From assembly GCA_031278145.1 (NCBI GenBank), contig JAITLA010000011.1, positions 1 to 29,054 on the forward strand: a DNA stretch of 29,054 bases, in the 5' to 3' direction. Made by a program: the position numbers and the translations under genes. Under the pieces are notes generated by a model. That model searched no databases. It worked only from the letters and a program-made list of their open reading frames with translations, and was not told the origin of the DNA. Below are positions 1 to 7,299 of this stretch, one piece after another (positions within the stretch are counted from its first letter, which is position 1; each line of letters opens with the position of its first letter). This DNA comes from Eubacteriales Family XIII. Incertae Sedis bacterium. Lineage in GTDB: Bacteria; Bacillota_A; Clostridia; Peptostreptococcales; Anaerovoracaceae.

Positions 1-2
1 GT

Positions 3-116
3 ACACACGGGGACGGTTCTTTTGTGTATTGGGCAGGTTTGGCACTGTGGCCCGTGCCGGTAAATCGCACAATTCCAACATTGTATGTGTTACACAAATG
101 AACCGTCCCCATGTGT
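3..116. repeat. MITE-like inverted-repeat element
   Basis: Two 26-base arms at 3-28 and 91-116 are reverse complements with two mismatches. The shared core is GGGGACGGTT flanked by ACACA/TGTGTA-like sequence. The 62-base interior has a small hairpin (GGCAC at 41-45 with GTGCC at 54-58). No ORF of note lies inside. The arrangement fits a small non-autonomous palindromic element (MITE or REP-like). From memory, GGGGACGGTTC-type palindromes are dispersed in many clostridial genomes, but this could not be checked. The element begins within two bases of the window edge, so its outer limit is uncertain. Confidence 0.6.
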
Positions 117-143
117 TCCGCGCCCAATGCCGACTTTTTCAGT

Positions 144-168
144 GGCCCCCGGCGCGGGGCCGGGGGCC
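144..168. other. GC-rich hairpin upstream of serA promoter
   Basis: A perfect 10-bp stem (GGCCCCCGGC at 144-153 with GCCGGGGGCC at 159-168) encloses a 5-base loop. It sits just upstream of the -35 box of the serA promoter. Neither side has a T-tract in the correct position, so it is not a convincing intrinsic terminator. It may block incoming transcription or be a remnant of the adjacent repeat. Confidence 0.45.
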
Positions 169-182
169 GGGGAAAAAACCCT

Positions 183-211
183 TTGATTTTGCCGCGGAGC
201 GGGTATATAAT
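183..211 (+). promoter_or_regulatory. Sigma-A-type promoter of serA
   Basis: TTGATT (183-188) and a perfect TATAAT (206-211) are separated by 17 bases. Transcription would start near 218, leaving a short leader that contains a purine-rich ribosome site (AAGGAAAGGAAGG, 220-232) four bases before the ATG at 237. Confidence 0.7.
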
Positions 212-236
212 CTATAGTCAAGGAAAGGAAGGCGTC

Positions 237-1406
237 ATGTATAGGATAGCGACATTGAACAAGATCTCCGGCGCGGGCCTGAGCCGCCTCGGCGCCGGGT
301 TTGAAATCACGGAGGATCCGGGCGCGGCGCACGGCATATTGGTCCGAAGCCAGGACATGCACGACATGCGGTTTTCGCCGCAGCTGCTCGCCATCGCGCG
401 CGCCGGCGCCGGCGTCAACAACATCCCCGTGGAGCGCTGCGCGCGTGAGGGCATCGTCGTGTTCAACACCCCGGGCGCCAACGCCAACGCCGTCAAGGAG
501 CTCGTCCTGACGGGCATACTCATGAGCGCGCGCAACCTGTCAAACGCAATCGCTTGGACCAGGACGCTGCGCGAGGACATACCCAAGGCCGTGGAGAGGA
601 ACAAATCGAAGTTTGCGGGGGAGGAGATCAAGGGGAAGACGCTCGGCGTGATCGGCCTCGGCGCCGTGGGCGTGCTCGTCGCAAACGCGGCGGCGCTGCT
701 CGGCATGCGCGTTGTCGGGCACGATCCCTACATCACCGTCAAGAGCGCGCACGAGCTCTGCACTTCCGTCACGCTCTGCGACGACATAGGCGATGTGCTG
801 AAGCAGGCCGACTACATCACCATCCACGTGCCCTTCATGGAGGACACCACCGGCATGTTTGACGAGAGGAGTTTTGCGAGCATGAAGCCGGGCGTCGTGC
901 TGCTGAATTTTTCGAGGGACAAGATCGTGAAGGACGCGGATGTGATCCGCGCCGTCGGCGCGGGCAGGATCAGGACCTATGTGACGGATTTTCCGACCGA
1001 GCGCTTTGTCGGCGTTGAGAATGTCGTGGCCATCCCCCACCTCGGCGCGTCCACAAAGGAGTCGGAGGACAACTGCGCCATCATGGCGGTCGATGAAATC
1101 ACGGATTACATCGAGAACGGCAATATCAGCCATTCGGTGAATTACCCGAAGTGCAATATGGGCGCGCCCACGACGGCGGCGCGCATCTGCATACTGAACA
1201 AGAACATCCCGTCCATGCTCCGCCGGATCACGGGCGCGCTCGGTGAAAGGGACATCAACATCTGCGACCTTTTGAACCGCAGCAAGGACGACTACGCCTA
1301 CACGCTCGTGGACGTCGACACGCGGATCGATGAGGCGGAGTTGAAGGGGATCCTCAAGGAGAACAACGGAATCATATCCGTGCGGGTGATCCGGCCGGAG
1401 AGGTAG
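237..1406 (+). CDS. serA: D-3-phosphoglycerate dehydrogenase with ACT domain
   Basis: NAD-dependent 2-hydroxyacid dehydrogenase of 389 residues, expected to oxidise 3-phosphoglycerate in the first step of serine synthesis in the cytoplasm. The Rossmann motif G-L-G-A-V-G is at residues 140-145. The catalytic triad expected for the family is visible as Arg in NFSRDKIVK, Glu in TDFPTERF and His in PHLGASTKESE. A C-terminal ACT domain (about 320-389) suggests allosteric control, possibly by serine. The ATG at 237 was chosen because it follows a good ribosome site and promoter; the frame stays open upstream, but that part is unlike the family. The gene appears to be monocistronic, and its last 35 bases overlap the oppositely oriented rdgB. 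No serC lies nearby. A related hydroxyacid dehydrogenase is possible, but the ACT domain favours SerA. Confidence 0.9.
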   Translation: MYRIATLNKISGAGLSRLGAGFEITEDPGAAHGILVRSQDMHDMRFSPQLLAIARAGAGVNNIPVERCAREGIVVFNTPGANANAVKELVLTGILMSARNLSNAIAWTRTLREDIPKAVERNKSKFAGEEIKGKTLGVIGLGAVGVLVANAAALLGMRVVGHDPYITVKSAHELCTSVTLCDDIGDVLKQADYITIHVPFMEDTTGMFDERSFASMKPGVVLLNFSRDKIVKDADVIRAVGAGRIRTYVTDFPTERFVGVENVVAIPHLGASTKESEDNCAIMAVDEITDYIENGNISHSVNYPKCNMGAPTTAARICILNKNIPSMLRRITGALGERDINICDLLNRSKDDYAYTLVDVDTRIDEAELKGILKENNGIISVRVIRPER

Positions 1407-2007
1407 GCGCCACGGGGGCGGAGAGGTTTTCCCGCAGCGCGGCGAGCGCTTTGGCCCTGTGGCTGATCTTGTTTTTTTCTTCGGCGGAGAGCTCGGCAAA
1501 GGTTTTCTCGCAGCCGAGGGGCGTGAAGAGGGGATCGTAGCCGAAGCCGCCGTCGCCCCGCGCTTCTCGTCCTATGCGGCCTTCGCACTCCCCCCGCGCC
1601 GCAATCACCCGGCCGTCCGGGAATACGGCGGTCACGACGGAAACGAAGCGCGCCGTCCGCTCCGCGTCGGGCACGCCCGCCAGGAGGGCGAGCAGCTTTT
1701 TGTTGTTTGCCGCGTCGGCGCCCGCGCCGGACACGCCCGCGAAGCGCGCGGACAGAACGCCGGGCGCGCCGTCTATGGCGTCCGCCACAAGGCCCGAGTC
1801 GTCGGCTATCGCCGCCGTGCCGCAGCACTCCAGGACGGCCCGCGCCTTTTTCAGCGCGTTTTCTTCGAAGGTGGCGCCGTCTTCTTCGATCTCGAGGTCG
1901 GGCACGCCCGCCTCCGAACGGGGGATCAGCTCTATGCCGAAGCCTTTCATGATTTCCGTCAATTCTTTGATTTTGTGCGCGTTCCGCGTCGCGGCAACCA
2001 TGCGCAT
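1372..2007 (-). CDS. rdgB: XTP/dITP diphosphatase (RdgB/HAM1 family)
   Basis: This 211-residue protein should hydrolyse non-canonical purine triphosphates (dITP, XTP) to monophosphates plus pyrophosphate, keeping them out of DNA. Family motifs are complete: N-terminal ATRNAHKIKEL, the acidic DDSGLVADAI, the FGYDPLF loop and SHRAKAL near the end. The last 15 or so residues extend beyond the usual end and are coded within the serA overlap. The ATG at 2007 follows a G-rich site (AGGGGGG); a second ATG at 2001 is equally possible. It lies 12 bases after the DUF47 gene, so it is probably the last gene of the pit operon. The 35-base tail-to-tail overlap with serA could allow antisense effects. Confidence 0.93.
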   Translation of the reverse strand: MRMVAATRNAHKIKELTEIMKGFGIELIPRSEAGVPDLEIEEDGATFEENALKKARAVLECCGTAAIADDSGLVADAIDGAPGVLSARFAGVSGAGADAANNKKLLALLAGVPDAERTARFVSVVTAVFPDGRVIAARGECEGRIGREARGDGGFGYDPLFTPLGCEKTFAELSAEEKNKISHRAKALAALRENLSAPVAPTSPAGSPARI

Positions 2008-2019
2008 CGCCGTCCCCCC

Positions 2020-2637
2020 TTACGCGTTTTTGAGCATGACGCTCTCAATGACGTCGGCCACGTCCTCGCAGGCGTCGCAGCAATCTTCGAGGAACTGAAA
2101 GGTTTCGTACCACGCCTGCACGAGCATGGGGTCCCCTTTCTCGCGGTAGAGGGTGCGCACGCCCGTCGTATAGATGCTGTCGGCCTCTTCTTCCAGCTGG
2201 TTCACCAGTATGATCTTTTCATGCAGGGTTTTGGAGCGCCGAAAGTTGTGAAATTCCAAGAGCGCCTCGCGCAGGGTTTCGCAGGACCGCACGATGACGT
2301 CCGTGATCTTCTTGGCTTCTTCGCGGATTTCGGGGATGTTGAAGATGTAGATCCGCATCAGCACGTCTTCTATCTTGTCCGTGACATTGTCTATGGCCTC
2401 GGCCATGGCCATGATGTCCTCGCGCTCTATGGGCGTGATGAATTCTCTGGCGAGCTTCTTTGTCATAACGTGCCGCGCGAGGTCGCCGGAGTGCTCAATC
2501 TCGTGCATGCTCCGCATCTGTTCCGCCAGCTCGTTCGGATCGAAGCTGTGCAGCACTTTCTTCAGGAACTGCGCGGCTTCGCAGGAGTAGCCCACCATTT
2601 CCACAAAGGCTTCGTAATATTTGTCTTCTTTGGCCAA
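2020..2637 (-). CDS. DUF47 family PhoU-like protein, partner of Pit transporter
   Basis: This 205-residue, all-helical protein of the DUF47/PhoU-like family (YkaA/Pit-accessory type) is recognised from its helical acidic pattern, such as EHSGDLARHVM, EREDIMAMAEAIDNVTDKIED and the terminal LEDCCDACEDVADVIESV. Members are nearly always coded beside a PiT phosphate transporter and are thought to regulate it. I take TTG at 2637 as the start: it lies 7 bases after a perfect AGGAGG (2650-2645) that overlaps the pit stop codon, and the product then begins M-A-K-E-D-K-Y-Y. The in-frame sequence further upstream is out-of-frame pit sequence and not credible. It stops with TAA. Confidence 0.88.
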   Translation of the reverse strand: MAKEDKYYEAFVEMVGYSCEAAQFLKKVLHSFDPNELAEQMRSMHEIEHSGDLARHVMTKKLAREFITPIEREDIMAMAEAIDNVTDKIEDVLMRIYIFNIPEIREEAKKITDVIVRSCETLREALLEFHNFRRSKTLHEKIILVNQLEEEADSIYTTGVRTLYREKGDPMLVQAWYETFQFLEDCCDACEDVADVIESVMLKNA

Positions 2638-2648
2638 AATAAAACCTC

Positions 2649-3698
2649 CTAAACCATATGTATGAACAACCGGGCCATCAGATATCCGATCAGGCCGCAG
2701 CCCGGGAAGGTCAGCACCCAGGTCAGGATCATTTCGCCGACGATCCGCCAGTTGACGCAGGACAGCCTGCGCGCCGCGCCGACGCCCATGATGGCGGTGG
2801 TCTTCGTGTGCGTGGTGCTGACGGGCAGGCCCCAAACGGAGGCGAGCAGCAGGCAGAGCACGGCGGCGATGTCGGCGGAAAAGCCCTGGTGTTTCTCAAG
2901 CTTGACCATATCCATGCCGACCGACTTGATGATGCGATAGCCGCCCACGGAGGTGCCGAGCGCCATGACCAGGGAGCAGAGCAGCATGAGCCAGACGGGG
3001 ATGACGAAGAGGCCTTCTCCGGTCCGGCCGGCCGAGAGGAAGAGGCCGAGCAGGAACACGCCCATGAATTTCTGTCCGTCTTGCGCGCCGTGCATGAAGG
3101 CCATGCCGGCCGCCGCCGCCGTCTGCGCGCGCATGAACAGGGCGGTCGCCCGCGCGCGATCAAGCTCGCAGAACAGGAGCTCCACGCCCTTCACGGCGAT
3201 GTAGCCGACGACGAAGCCGAGCGCCGTGGAGAGGACGAGGCCGTAGATCACTTTGATCCACTCGGAGGCGTTGATGCCGGAGAAGCCGCCCTGCAGGGCA
3301 ATCGCGGCGCCGGAGAGCCCGGCAATCAGCGCGTGGCTTTCGCTCGTGGGTATCCCGAAGCGCCAAGCCGCCGTGGCCCACAGGACAATCGCGAGCATCG
3401 CGGCGCACAGGGCCGCGAGCGCGACCCGGGCGTCGCCGCCGAAATCGACCATGCGGTAGATCGTATGGGCGACGGTGGCATTCAGCGCGGTCATAACCAG
3501 CACACCCAAAAAATTAAAAACGGCCGCCATCCATATGGCGCTGCGAACGGGCATCGACCGCGTGGAAACGCAGGTGGCGATGGCGTTCGGAGCGTCGGTC
3601 CAGCCGTTTACCAAAATCACGCCCAGCGTGAGCACGGTTGTAACGGAAAAAACGGGATTTGCCAATCGGCTCAGAAAATCCCCCAGCGAAATGGTCAT
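2649..3698 (-). CDS. pit: PiT family inorganic phosphate transporter
   Basis: Low-affinity, ion-coupled phosphate permease of 349 residues with about ten hydrophobic segments. The two inverted signature repeats of the family are present: NGWTDAPNAIATCVSTRSM near the N-terminus and STTHTKTTAIMGVGAARR near the C-terminus. The serine-rich GIPTSESHALIAGLSGAAI lies between them. The ATG at 3698 is preceded by AAAGGAT at usable spacing; the open frame extends upstream but has no membrane-protein character. The likely promoter is an extended -10 at the edge of the repeat element upstream. The stop codon TAG overlaps the ribosome site of the following DUF47 gene, so the two are almost certainly co-translated. 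An alternative substrate such as sulfate is possible, but the DUF47 neighbour favours phosphate. Confidence 0.9.
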   Translation of the reverse strand: MTISLGDFLSRLANPVFSVTTVLTLGVILVNGWTDAPNAIATCVSTRSMPVRSAIWMAAVFNFLGVLVMTALNATVAHTIYRMVDFGGDARVALAALCAAMLAIVLWATAAWRFGIPTSESHALIAGLSGAAIALQGGFSGINASEWIKVIYGLVLSTALGFVVGYIAVKGVELLFCELDRARATALFMRAQTAAAAGMAFMHGAQDGQKFMGVFLLGLFLSAGRTGEGLFVIPVWLMLLCSLVMALGTSVGGYRIIKSVGMDMVKLEKHQGFSADIAAVLCLLLASVWGLPVSTTHTKTTAIMGVGAARRLSCVNWRIVGEMILTWVLTFPGCGLIGYLMARLFIHMV

Positions 3699-3778
3699 GC
3701 ACGATATCCTTTCTGTCTTGCGTTCGCCGTAATCGAGCGGCCGCGGCGCCGGCAACCCATCCGGCCGCAGCCTATTGT

Positions 3779-3787
3779 ATTATACCA
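3779..3787 (-). promoter_or_regulatory. Extended -10 promoter candidate for pit
   Basis: On the minus strand, TGGTATAAT carries a perfect -10 box (3784-3779) with the TGn extension. A -35 at normal spacing would be TTCGCT, which is poor, but extended -10 promoters tolerate this. It lies about 80 bases upstream of the pit ATG and inside the left end of the inverted-repeat element. Confidence 0.45.
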
Positions 3788-4237
3788 CAAACGCGAAGCG
3801 AAGCGAAGCGTTTATGGTATCCGCCATGCGCGTTTTCGCCACAGGACTGTTCAAAAGCAGGCGGGGGAAGCGATGGACGCGCCTCCGCTTCCGTCACAAA
3901 ATGGGTATTCTTTGCGATTTTGTTCGCAGACTTTGGGAACTTGCTCAAACTCGCTTCGCTCAGACGGTCAACTCCAACCGGCTAAAGCCGGGGAGTTTTC
4001 GAGTGGCACCTTCCGGCCATTTACTGCGTAAATGGGGATAGGTGCGCAACAGTGAGCCAAGCTCACCAAAGTCTTTGCTCACAAAACCGAAGAATACAGC
4101 CATTTTGCTCCAAGTCAGCTCCGGTGCGTTCACCGCTTCCCCGCCGGCGAATCGTATACCCTTGAATAATAAGCTCTTGAGGCGAAAAAACGCGCGGCAT
4201 TTCAATCCGTATAATAACCGCGTCCTTTGCGATTATT

Positions 4238-4273
4238 ATACCATAACGCAAAGCGAAGCGGAGCGTTTTTTTT
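4238..4273 (+). terminator. Weak terminator-like end of the repeat element
   Basis: AACGC (4245-4249) can pair with GCGTT (4263-4267), followed by an uninterrupted T-run through 4273. The stem is only 5 bp with a 13-base loop, so termination on the plus strand would be modest. It could insulate the cyclo-ligase gene from transcripts entering through the element. Confidence 0.3.
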
Positions 4274-4299
4274 CGATGGGGGGGCAAGCAAAATCGGGC

Positions 4300-4328
4300 T
4301 TCCAATCCGGCGGCAAGGCGTGTACAAT
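4300..4328 (+). promoter_or_regulatory. Possible promoter of the cyclo-ligase gene
   Basis: TACAAT (4323-4328) is a good -10 box. A weak TTCCAA (4300-4305) lies 17 bases upstream. The predicted start of transcription falls in the 9-base tandem repeat immediately downstream. Confidence 0.35.
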
Positions 4329-4330
4329 AC

Positions 4331-4357
4331 TATTGCGGCTATTGCGGCTATTGCGGT
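4331..4357 (+). repeat. 9-bp tandem repeat, three copies
   Basis: TATTGCGGC occurs three times head to tail (4331-4339, 4340-4348, 4349-4357); the last copy ends in T. It lies between the -10 box and the ribosome site of the cyclo-ligase gene, so copy-number change would alter leader length and not the protein. Confidence 0.7.
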
Positions 4358-4388
4358 GAAACGATCCGGGAAAGGAAGCGAAGGTGCT

Positions 4389-4958
4389 ATGGAAAGAGGC
4401 GCGCTGCGGAGCTTGATGCGGAAGCGCAGGGACGCGCTGCCGGCGGCGTACCGCACGGCGGCGGATCGGGCGATATGCGAGGCCCTGCTCGCGCTGCCCG
4501 AATACCGGCGGGCGGATACGGTATTCTGCTATATCGGCGTGGGCAGCGAGGTGGACACGCGGCCCTTCATACGCGGGGCTCTCGCGGAGGGCAAGCGCGT
4601 CTGCGCGCCCGCGCTGACGCGCGGCGGCGGCATGGAGGCGCGGGAGATCGGGGGCGCGGGGGATGTCGCGCCCGCGCGTTTCGGCCTGATCGAGCCCAAG
4701 GCGTCCTGCCCGAGGGTGCCCGCGGACGCGATCTCGTTCATCGTCGTCCCCTGCCTCTGCTGTGATCGGGAGGGCAACCGGATCGGCTACGGCGGCGGAT
4801 ATTACGACCGGTATCTGGCCGCGTCGAAGGCCGATACCGCCGTCGTGTGCCGCGAGGCGAGCATCTGCGAGGACGGCGAAACGGCACCGCTTCCGCATGA
4901 CGCGCGCGCGCGCATCGTCGTCACGGAGCGCGGCGCCTTCCGCAAGGGCGACGCGTGA
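4389..4958 (+). CDS. 5-formyltetrahydrofolate cyclo-ligase
   Basis: This 189-residue cytoplasmic enzyme converts 5-formyl-THF to 5,10-methenyl-THF using ATP, returning folate to the one-carbon pool. The family signature NRIGYGGGYYDRYL is intact at residues 130-143. The basic N-terminal ATP-contact segment (LMRKRRDAL, residues 9-17) and YIGVGSEVDTRPFI (48-61) are also typical. Length is normal. The ATG at 4389 follows the purine-rich GGAAAGGAAGCGAAGG; the frame is open further upstream but runs through the tandem repeat and the inverted-repeat element. It appears to be a single-gene unit, convergent with the antiporter gene and separated from it by 25 bases. Confidence 0.93.
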   Translation: MERGALRSLMRKRRDALPAAYRTAADRAICEALLALPEYRRADTVFCYIGVGSEVDTRPFIRGALAEGKRVCAPALTRGGGMEAREIGGAGDVAPARFGLIEPKASCPRVPADAISFIVVPCLCCDREGNRIGYGGGYYDRYLAASKADTAVVCREASICEDGETAPLPHDARARIVVTERGAFRKGDA

Positions 4959-4983
4959 TCGCAAGGGCGGCGCCGCGGACGAA

Positions 4984-7050
4984 TCAGACGCGGTTTTTCC
5001 GCTTCGCGCCCCGGCCTTTGCCTTTCTTTCCGCCAAGGCCCGCCGCGCGGCCTTCCGTGCGCTGCCGCTCCACGGCGGACAGGAGCTTCAGCATGACGTC
5101 GTTTTGGTCGTTTGCCAAGGTGTAGGATTCCAGCTTGTTCACATCGGCGCGCAGCTCGTTGGCCTGCGCCAAGGTCAGCTTGCCCTCGTCGAGGAAGTCC
5201 CAGATCGTTTCCCGCTCTATCTCGTAGCCGATCAGGAGCTCGTCCACGTATTCCTCGTGCAGGCGCGCCCGCAGAGTGCCGGCGTAGGCGTCGTCTATCA
5301 GGTGCCCCAGCATGTTGACCCGTTCTTCTATAAACAGGGCTATCAGCTTGTCCGAGTAGCGATCCCGCACGTCCTCGAAGGATTTCACGATCAGATCCGT
5401 GAGGTCCCAGAAGAGCTTGCGCAGCTTCTGCCGGTACGCGTCCGCGGACGGCTCGGCCATGCGCTCTTTGTCCGCGCGCAGGAGGTGTTTCAAATGCCGC
5501 CGCAGGCCCGCGATGGTGTAGCTCAGTATGCCGGCGACCTCCACGCGCCGGATCATGGACAGTATCTCCACGTAGTCCCGGTAGGCCCTGTCGCTGATCT
5601 CCTTCCTGTCGCGGCGCTCCGCCAAGGCGGCTTGCTCCACCGCCGCCGCGTACACGCGCAAGGATTTCATCTGCTTGCGCTCATTCTTCTCGTAGGACGC
5701 GTGTTCGAGCTCTTTTATGCGCTTTTGGTAGCTCACGATCACGGCGCCGAGATGCGCGCCCTCTTTTTTGCGCAACTGGCGCACGACGTCGCGCAGGAGA
5801 TCGATCTGCGCGCGGTTGGCTTCTTTTTTTTCTTCGGGCGATTCCGTTGTCACGAAGGGCAGCAGAAAGAGCGCCAGCACGAGGGTCAGCGTGATGGTTC
5901 CCGCGGATATGAACATCAGGAGGGGTTTTTGCGCGAAGAAGGCGGGGAGAGAGATGGCGGCGGCGATGGCCACGACGCCCTTGACGCCGGCCAGCGTCAG
6001 GATCAGCGTGTTCCTGAGCCGCTCCTTGAGGCCCCGGCCTATGACCTCCGCCGGGAAGAAGGACAGGCTCAGAAAGCGCACGATGTACAGAATGAGCGTG
6101 GTCACGATTGTGACCGCAATCACGAAGGCTTTGTTGTAGGCGGGGTTTTCCCATACGTGCAGGAGGGCCGCCGGCATCTGCATGCCGAGCATCAGGAAAA
6201 CGAGCGCGTTCAGTATGAAGCTGACCATGTCCCACAGCGTCTTTTCGGTGTTTCCGACTTCCGCTTCGAACAGGCCCGTCTTTTTGAAATCCAGCGCCTG
6301 CAGGGTGCCCGCGGTCACGGCGGCCAGGATGCCCGAGAAGCCGAAGAATTCCGCCGCGACATAGCTCAGGAAGGGCAGCGGCAGTTCTATCAGCACGTAG
6401 GTGTCCGGATGGCGTATCGTCATCCGGCGCAGCGTTTCCGTGAGCAGGCGCTTCAGGAGGATGATGACGTGGCCGACGAGGAAGCCGCCAACGCAAAGCA
6501 CAACGAGCTTGCCGGAGGCGTTCAGAAGGGAGAAGGTCCCCGTCAGCAGGGCCGCCACGGCAAACTGCAGCGATATGAGGCCGGAGGCGTCGTTGATCAG
6601 CGCCTCGCCCTTGAGCACGGTGACCAGCACATCCGGGAGCTTGACTTTGGAGGACAGGGAGGCGACCGCCACGTAGTCCGTGGGGCCGAGCACGGCGCCG
6701 AGCGCGAAGCAGGCGGCGAGCGGCAGGTCCGGGATCAGCAGGTTCACGGCGTAGCCGATGCCCACCACCGTGATGAAGACGAGCAGGAAGGCCATGAAGA
6801 AGACTTGCTTCTTGAAGCGCCAGAGCGCGAACAGATCCGCTTCTTCGCTCTCGCGGAACAGCAGGGGCGCTATCACGAGGGCCATGAAGATCTCCGGTTC
6901 GAGTTCCGGCAGGTTTTCGGAGAAGACGCCGAGAATGAAGCCGACGGCGAGCTGAAGCAGGGGCAGGGGCACGCTCTCGAAGATGCTGTCCAAGAGGTTT
7001 GTGAACACCATCGCGATGACCAGAGTGATGATTACCGTCGTTGCCTCCAT
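4984..7050 (-). CDS. CPA1-family Na+/H+ antiporter with long cytoplasmic tail
   Basis: Membrane cation/proton antiporter of 688 residues. The first 400 or so residues contain about twelve hydrophobic segments. CPA1 ion-site motifs are visible as GAVLGPTDYVAVASLSSK and KGEALINDASGLISLQFA, with the Thr-Asp and Asn-Asp pairs that bind the cation. A later segment (GVKGVVAIAAAISLP) matches the conserved region near TM10-11. The remaining 270 or so residues are hydrophilic, rich in Lys/Arg/Glu and probably helical or coiled, ending in a strongly basic tail (GGKKGKGRGAKRKNRV). This tail may be regulatory. The ATG at 7050 follows AAAGGGG. A promoter candidate lies about 145-175 bases upstream. Substrate (Na+ or K+) cannot be decided from sequence alone. 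Confidence 0.9.
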   Translation of the reverse strand: MEATTVIITLVIAMVFTNLLDSIFESVPLPLLQLAVGFILGVFSENLPELEPEIFMALVIAPLLFRESEEADLFALWRFKKQVFFMAFLLVFITVVGIGYAVNLLIPDLPLAACFALGAVLGPTDYVAVASLSSKVKLPDVLVTVLKGEALINDASGLISLQFAVAALLTGTFSLLNASGKLVVLCVGGFLVGHVIILLKRLLTETLRRMTIRHPDTYVLIELPLPFLSYVAAEFFGFSGILAAVTAGTLQALDFKKTGLFEAEVGNTEKTLWDMVSFILNALVFLMLGMQMPAALLHVWENPAYNKAFVIAVTIVTTLILYIVRFLSLSFFPAEVIGRGLKERLRNTLILTLAGVKGVVAIAAAISLPAFFAQKPLLMFISAGTITLTLVLALFLLPFVTTESPEEKKEANRAQIDLLRDVVRQLRKKEGAHLGAVIVSYQKRIKELEHASYEKNERKQMKSLRVYAAAVEQAALAERRDRKEISDRAYRDYVEILSMIRRVEVAGILSYTIAGLRRHLKHLLRADKERMAEPSADAYRQKLRKLFWDLTDLIVKSFEDVRDRYSDKLIALFIEERVNMLGHLIDDAYAGTLRARLHEEYVDELLIGYEIERETIWDFLDEGKLTLAQANELRADVNKLESYTLANDQNDVMLKLLSAVERQRTEGRAAGLGGKKGKGRGAKRKNRV

Positions 7051-7079
7051 GCGACTGCCCCTTTCGGTTTCGACTGTGC

Positions 7080-7135
7080 CAATTGCGGCGCCGGACAAGG
7101 GTCCGGGGGCCGGACGAAGGGCCCCGGAGGGGGCG
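7080..7135 (-). other. GC-rich hairpins in the antiporter leader
   Basis: Within the leader of the antiporter gene, GTCCGG and CCGGAC (about 7089-7103) form a stem, and the neighbouring CCGGGGGCC and GGGCCCCGG can pair alternatively. No T-run follows on the minus strand, so this is not a clear terminator. It resembles the GC-rich hairpin near 144-168 in composition. Mutually exclusive folding is possible but unproven. Confidence 0.3.
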
Positions 7136-7193
7136 CTTCTTCGTTCTTTTTCCCGCGAATCCGCGTTCCAAGCGTTTTGGTACGCATTTTTTC

Positions 7194-7223
7194 TATATAT
7201 TCATTTTTTCTCCACACAATCAA
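7194..7223 (-). promoter_or_regulatory. Promoter candidate for the antiporter gene
   Basis: On the minus strand, TTGATT (7223-7218) and TATATA (7199-7194) are 18 bases apart in an AT-rich island that contrasts with the GC-rich surroundings. It overlaps the end of the small ORF at 7299-7201, so the two interpretations partly compete. Confidence 0.35.
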
Positions 7224-7299
7224 CACAATTGTCGTGTATCATGGGAACATAAGATGAATCAAGCGTAAATTGTCGGACTTCTTTTGCTGAACCAAGCAA
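7201..7299 (-). CDS. Possible 32-residue peptide, unknown function
   Basis: A short open frame starts with TTG at 7299, six bases after a perfect AAAGGAGG (7313-7306), and ends at TGA (7203-7201). The peptide begins MLGSAKEVRQF and ends DNCVDCVEKK, with a Cys-x-x-Cys pair at residues 25 and 28. It has no hydrophobic segment. Codon usage is AT-rich, unlike its neighbours. The ribosome site and start codon fall within nested inverted repeats. I do not recognise the peptide. It may be a real small protein or leader peptide, or a chance frame in a regulatory region. Confidence 0.3.
   Translation of the reverse strand: MLGSAKEVRQFTLDSSYVPMIHDNCVDCVEKK

Larger units (their letters stand above)
3773..4273. 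repeat. Large imperfect inverted-repeat element, about 500 bp
   Basis: The left half (about 3808-3960) and the reverse complement of the right half (about 4050-4249) align over their length with scattered mismatches and one insertion. Both read GCGTT(T)ATGGTAT, then CGCGTTTT..TCGCC, GGCGGGGGAAGCG, CAAAATGG, and ACTTTGG..GCTTG. Each end has a near-palindromic GCGAAGCGAAGCG tract: left hairpin arms at 3782-3794 and 3808-3820 (12 of 13 paired), right copy at 4238-4267. The centre has two strong hairpins: AACTCC..CCGGCT/AGCCGG..GGAGTT (about 3970-3996), and CCATTTA/TAAATGG (4018-4036) inside GCACCT/AGGTGC. Another hairpin, GTATAATAACCGC/GCGATTATTATAC, spans 4209-4241. Short ORFs in both directions give related peptides (shared pattern A-G-G...F-F...F-G-x-L), as expected for an inverted duplication; none looks like an expressed gene. 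It fills the gap between pit and the cyclo-ligase gene. Confidence 0.6.

Noticed and set aside
144..180. Intrinsic terminator upstream of serA
   Set aside because: The hairpin is strong, but A-rich and not T-rich sequence follows it on the plus strand, and no T-run follows on the minus strand.
1372..1406. Misannotated ends for serA and rdgB because they overlap
   Set aside because: Both frames carry complete family domains, and the 35-base tail overlap is acceptable for convergent genes.
3791..3810. CRISPR-like or microsatellite array from repeated GCGAAGCGAAGCG
   Set aside because: There are no spacers and only a few 5-base units; it is better explained as the palindromic end of the inverted-repeat element.
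4762..7257. Very long plus-strand open frame opposite the antiporter gene
   Set aside because: It lies antisense to a well-supported membrane protein, has a low-complexity Arg/His/Gln/Glu/Gly-rich composition and matches no family; such frames are expected in high-GC DNA.
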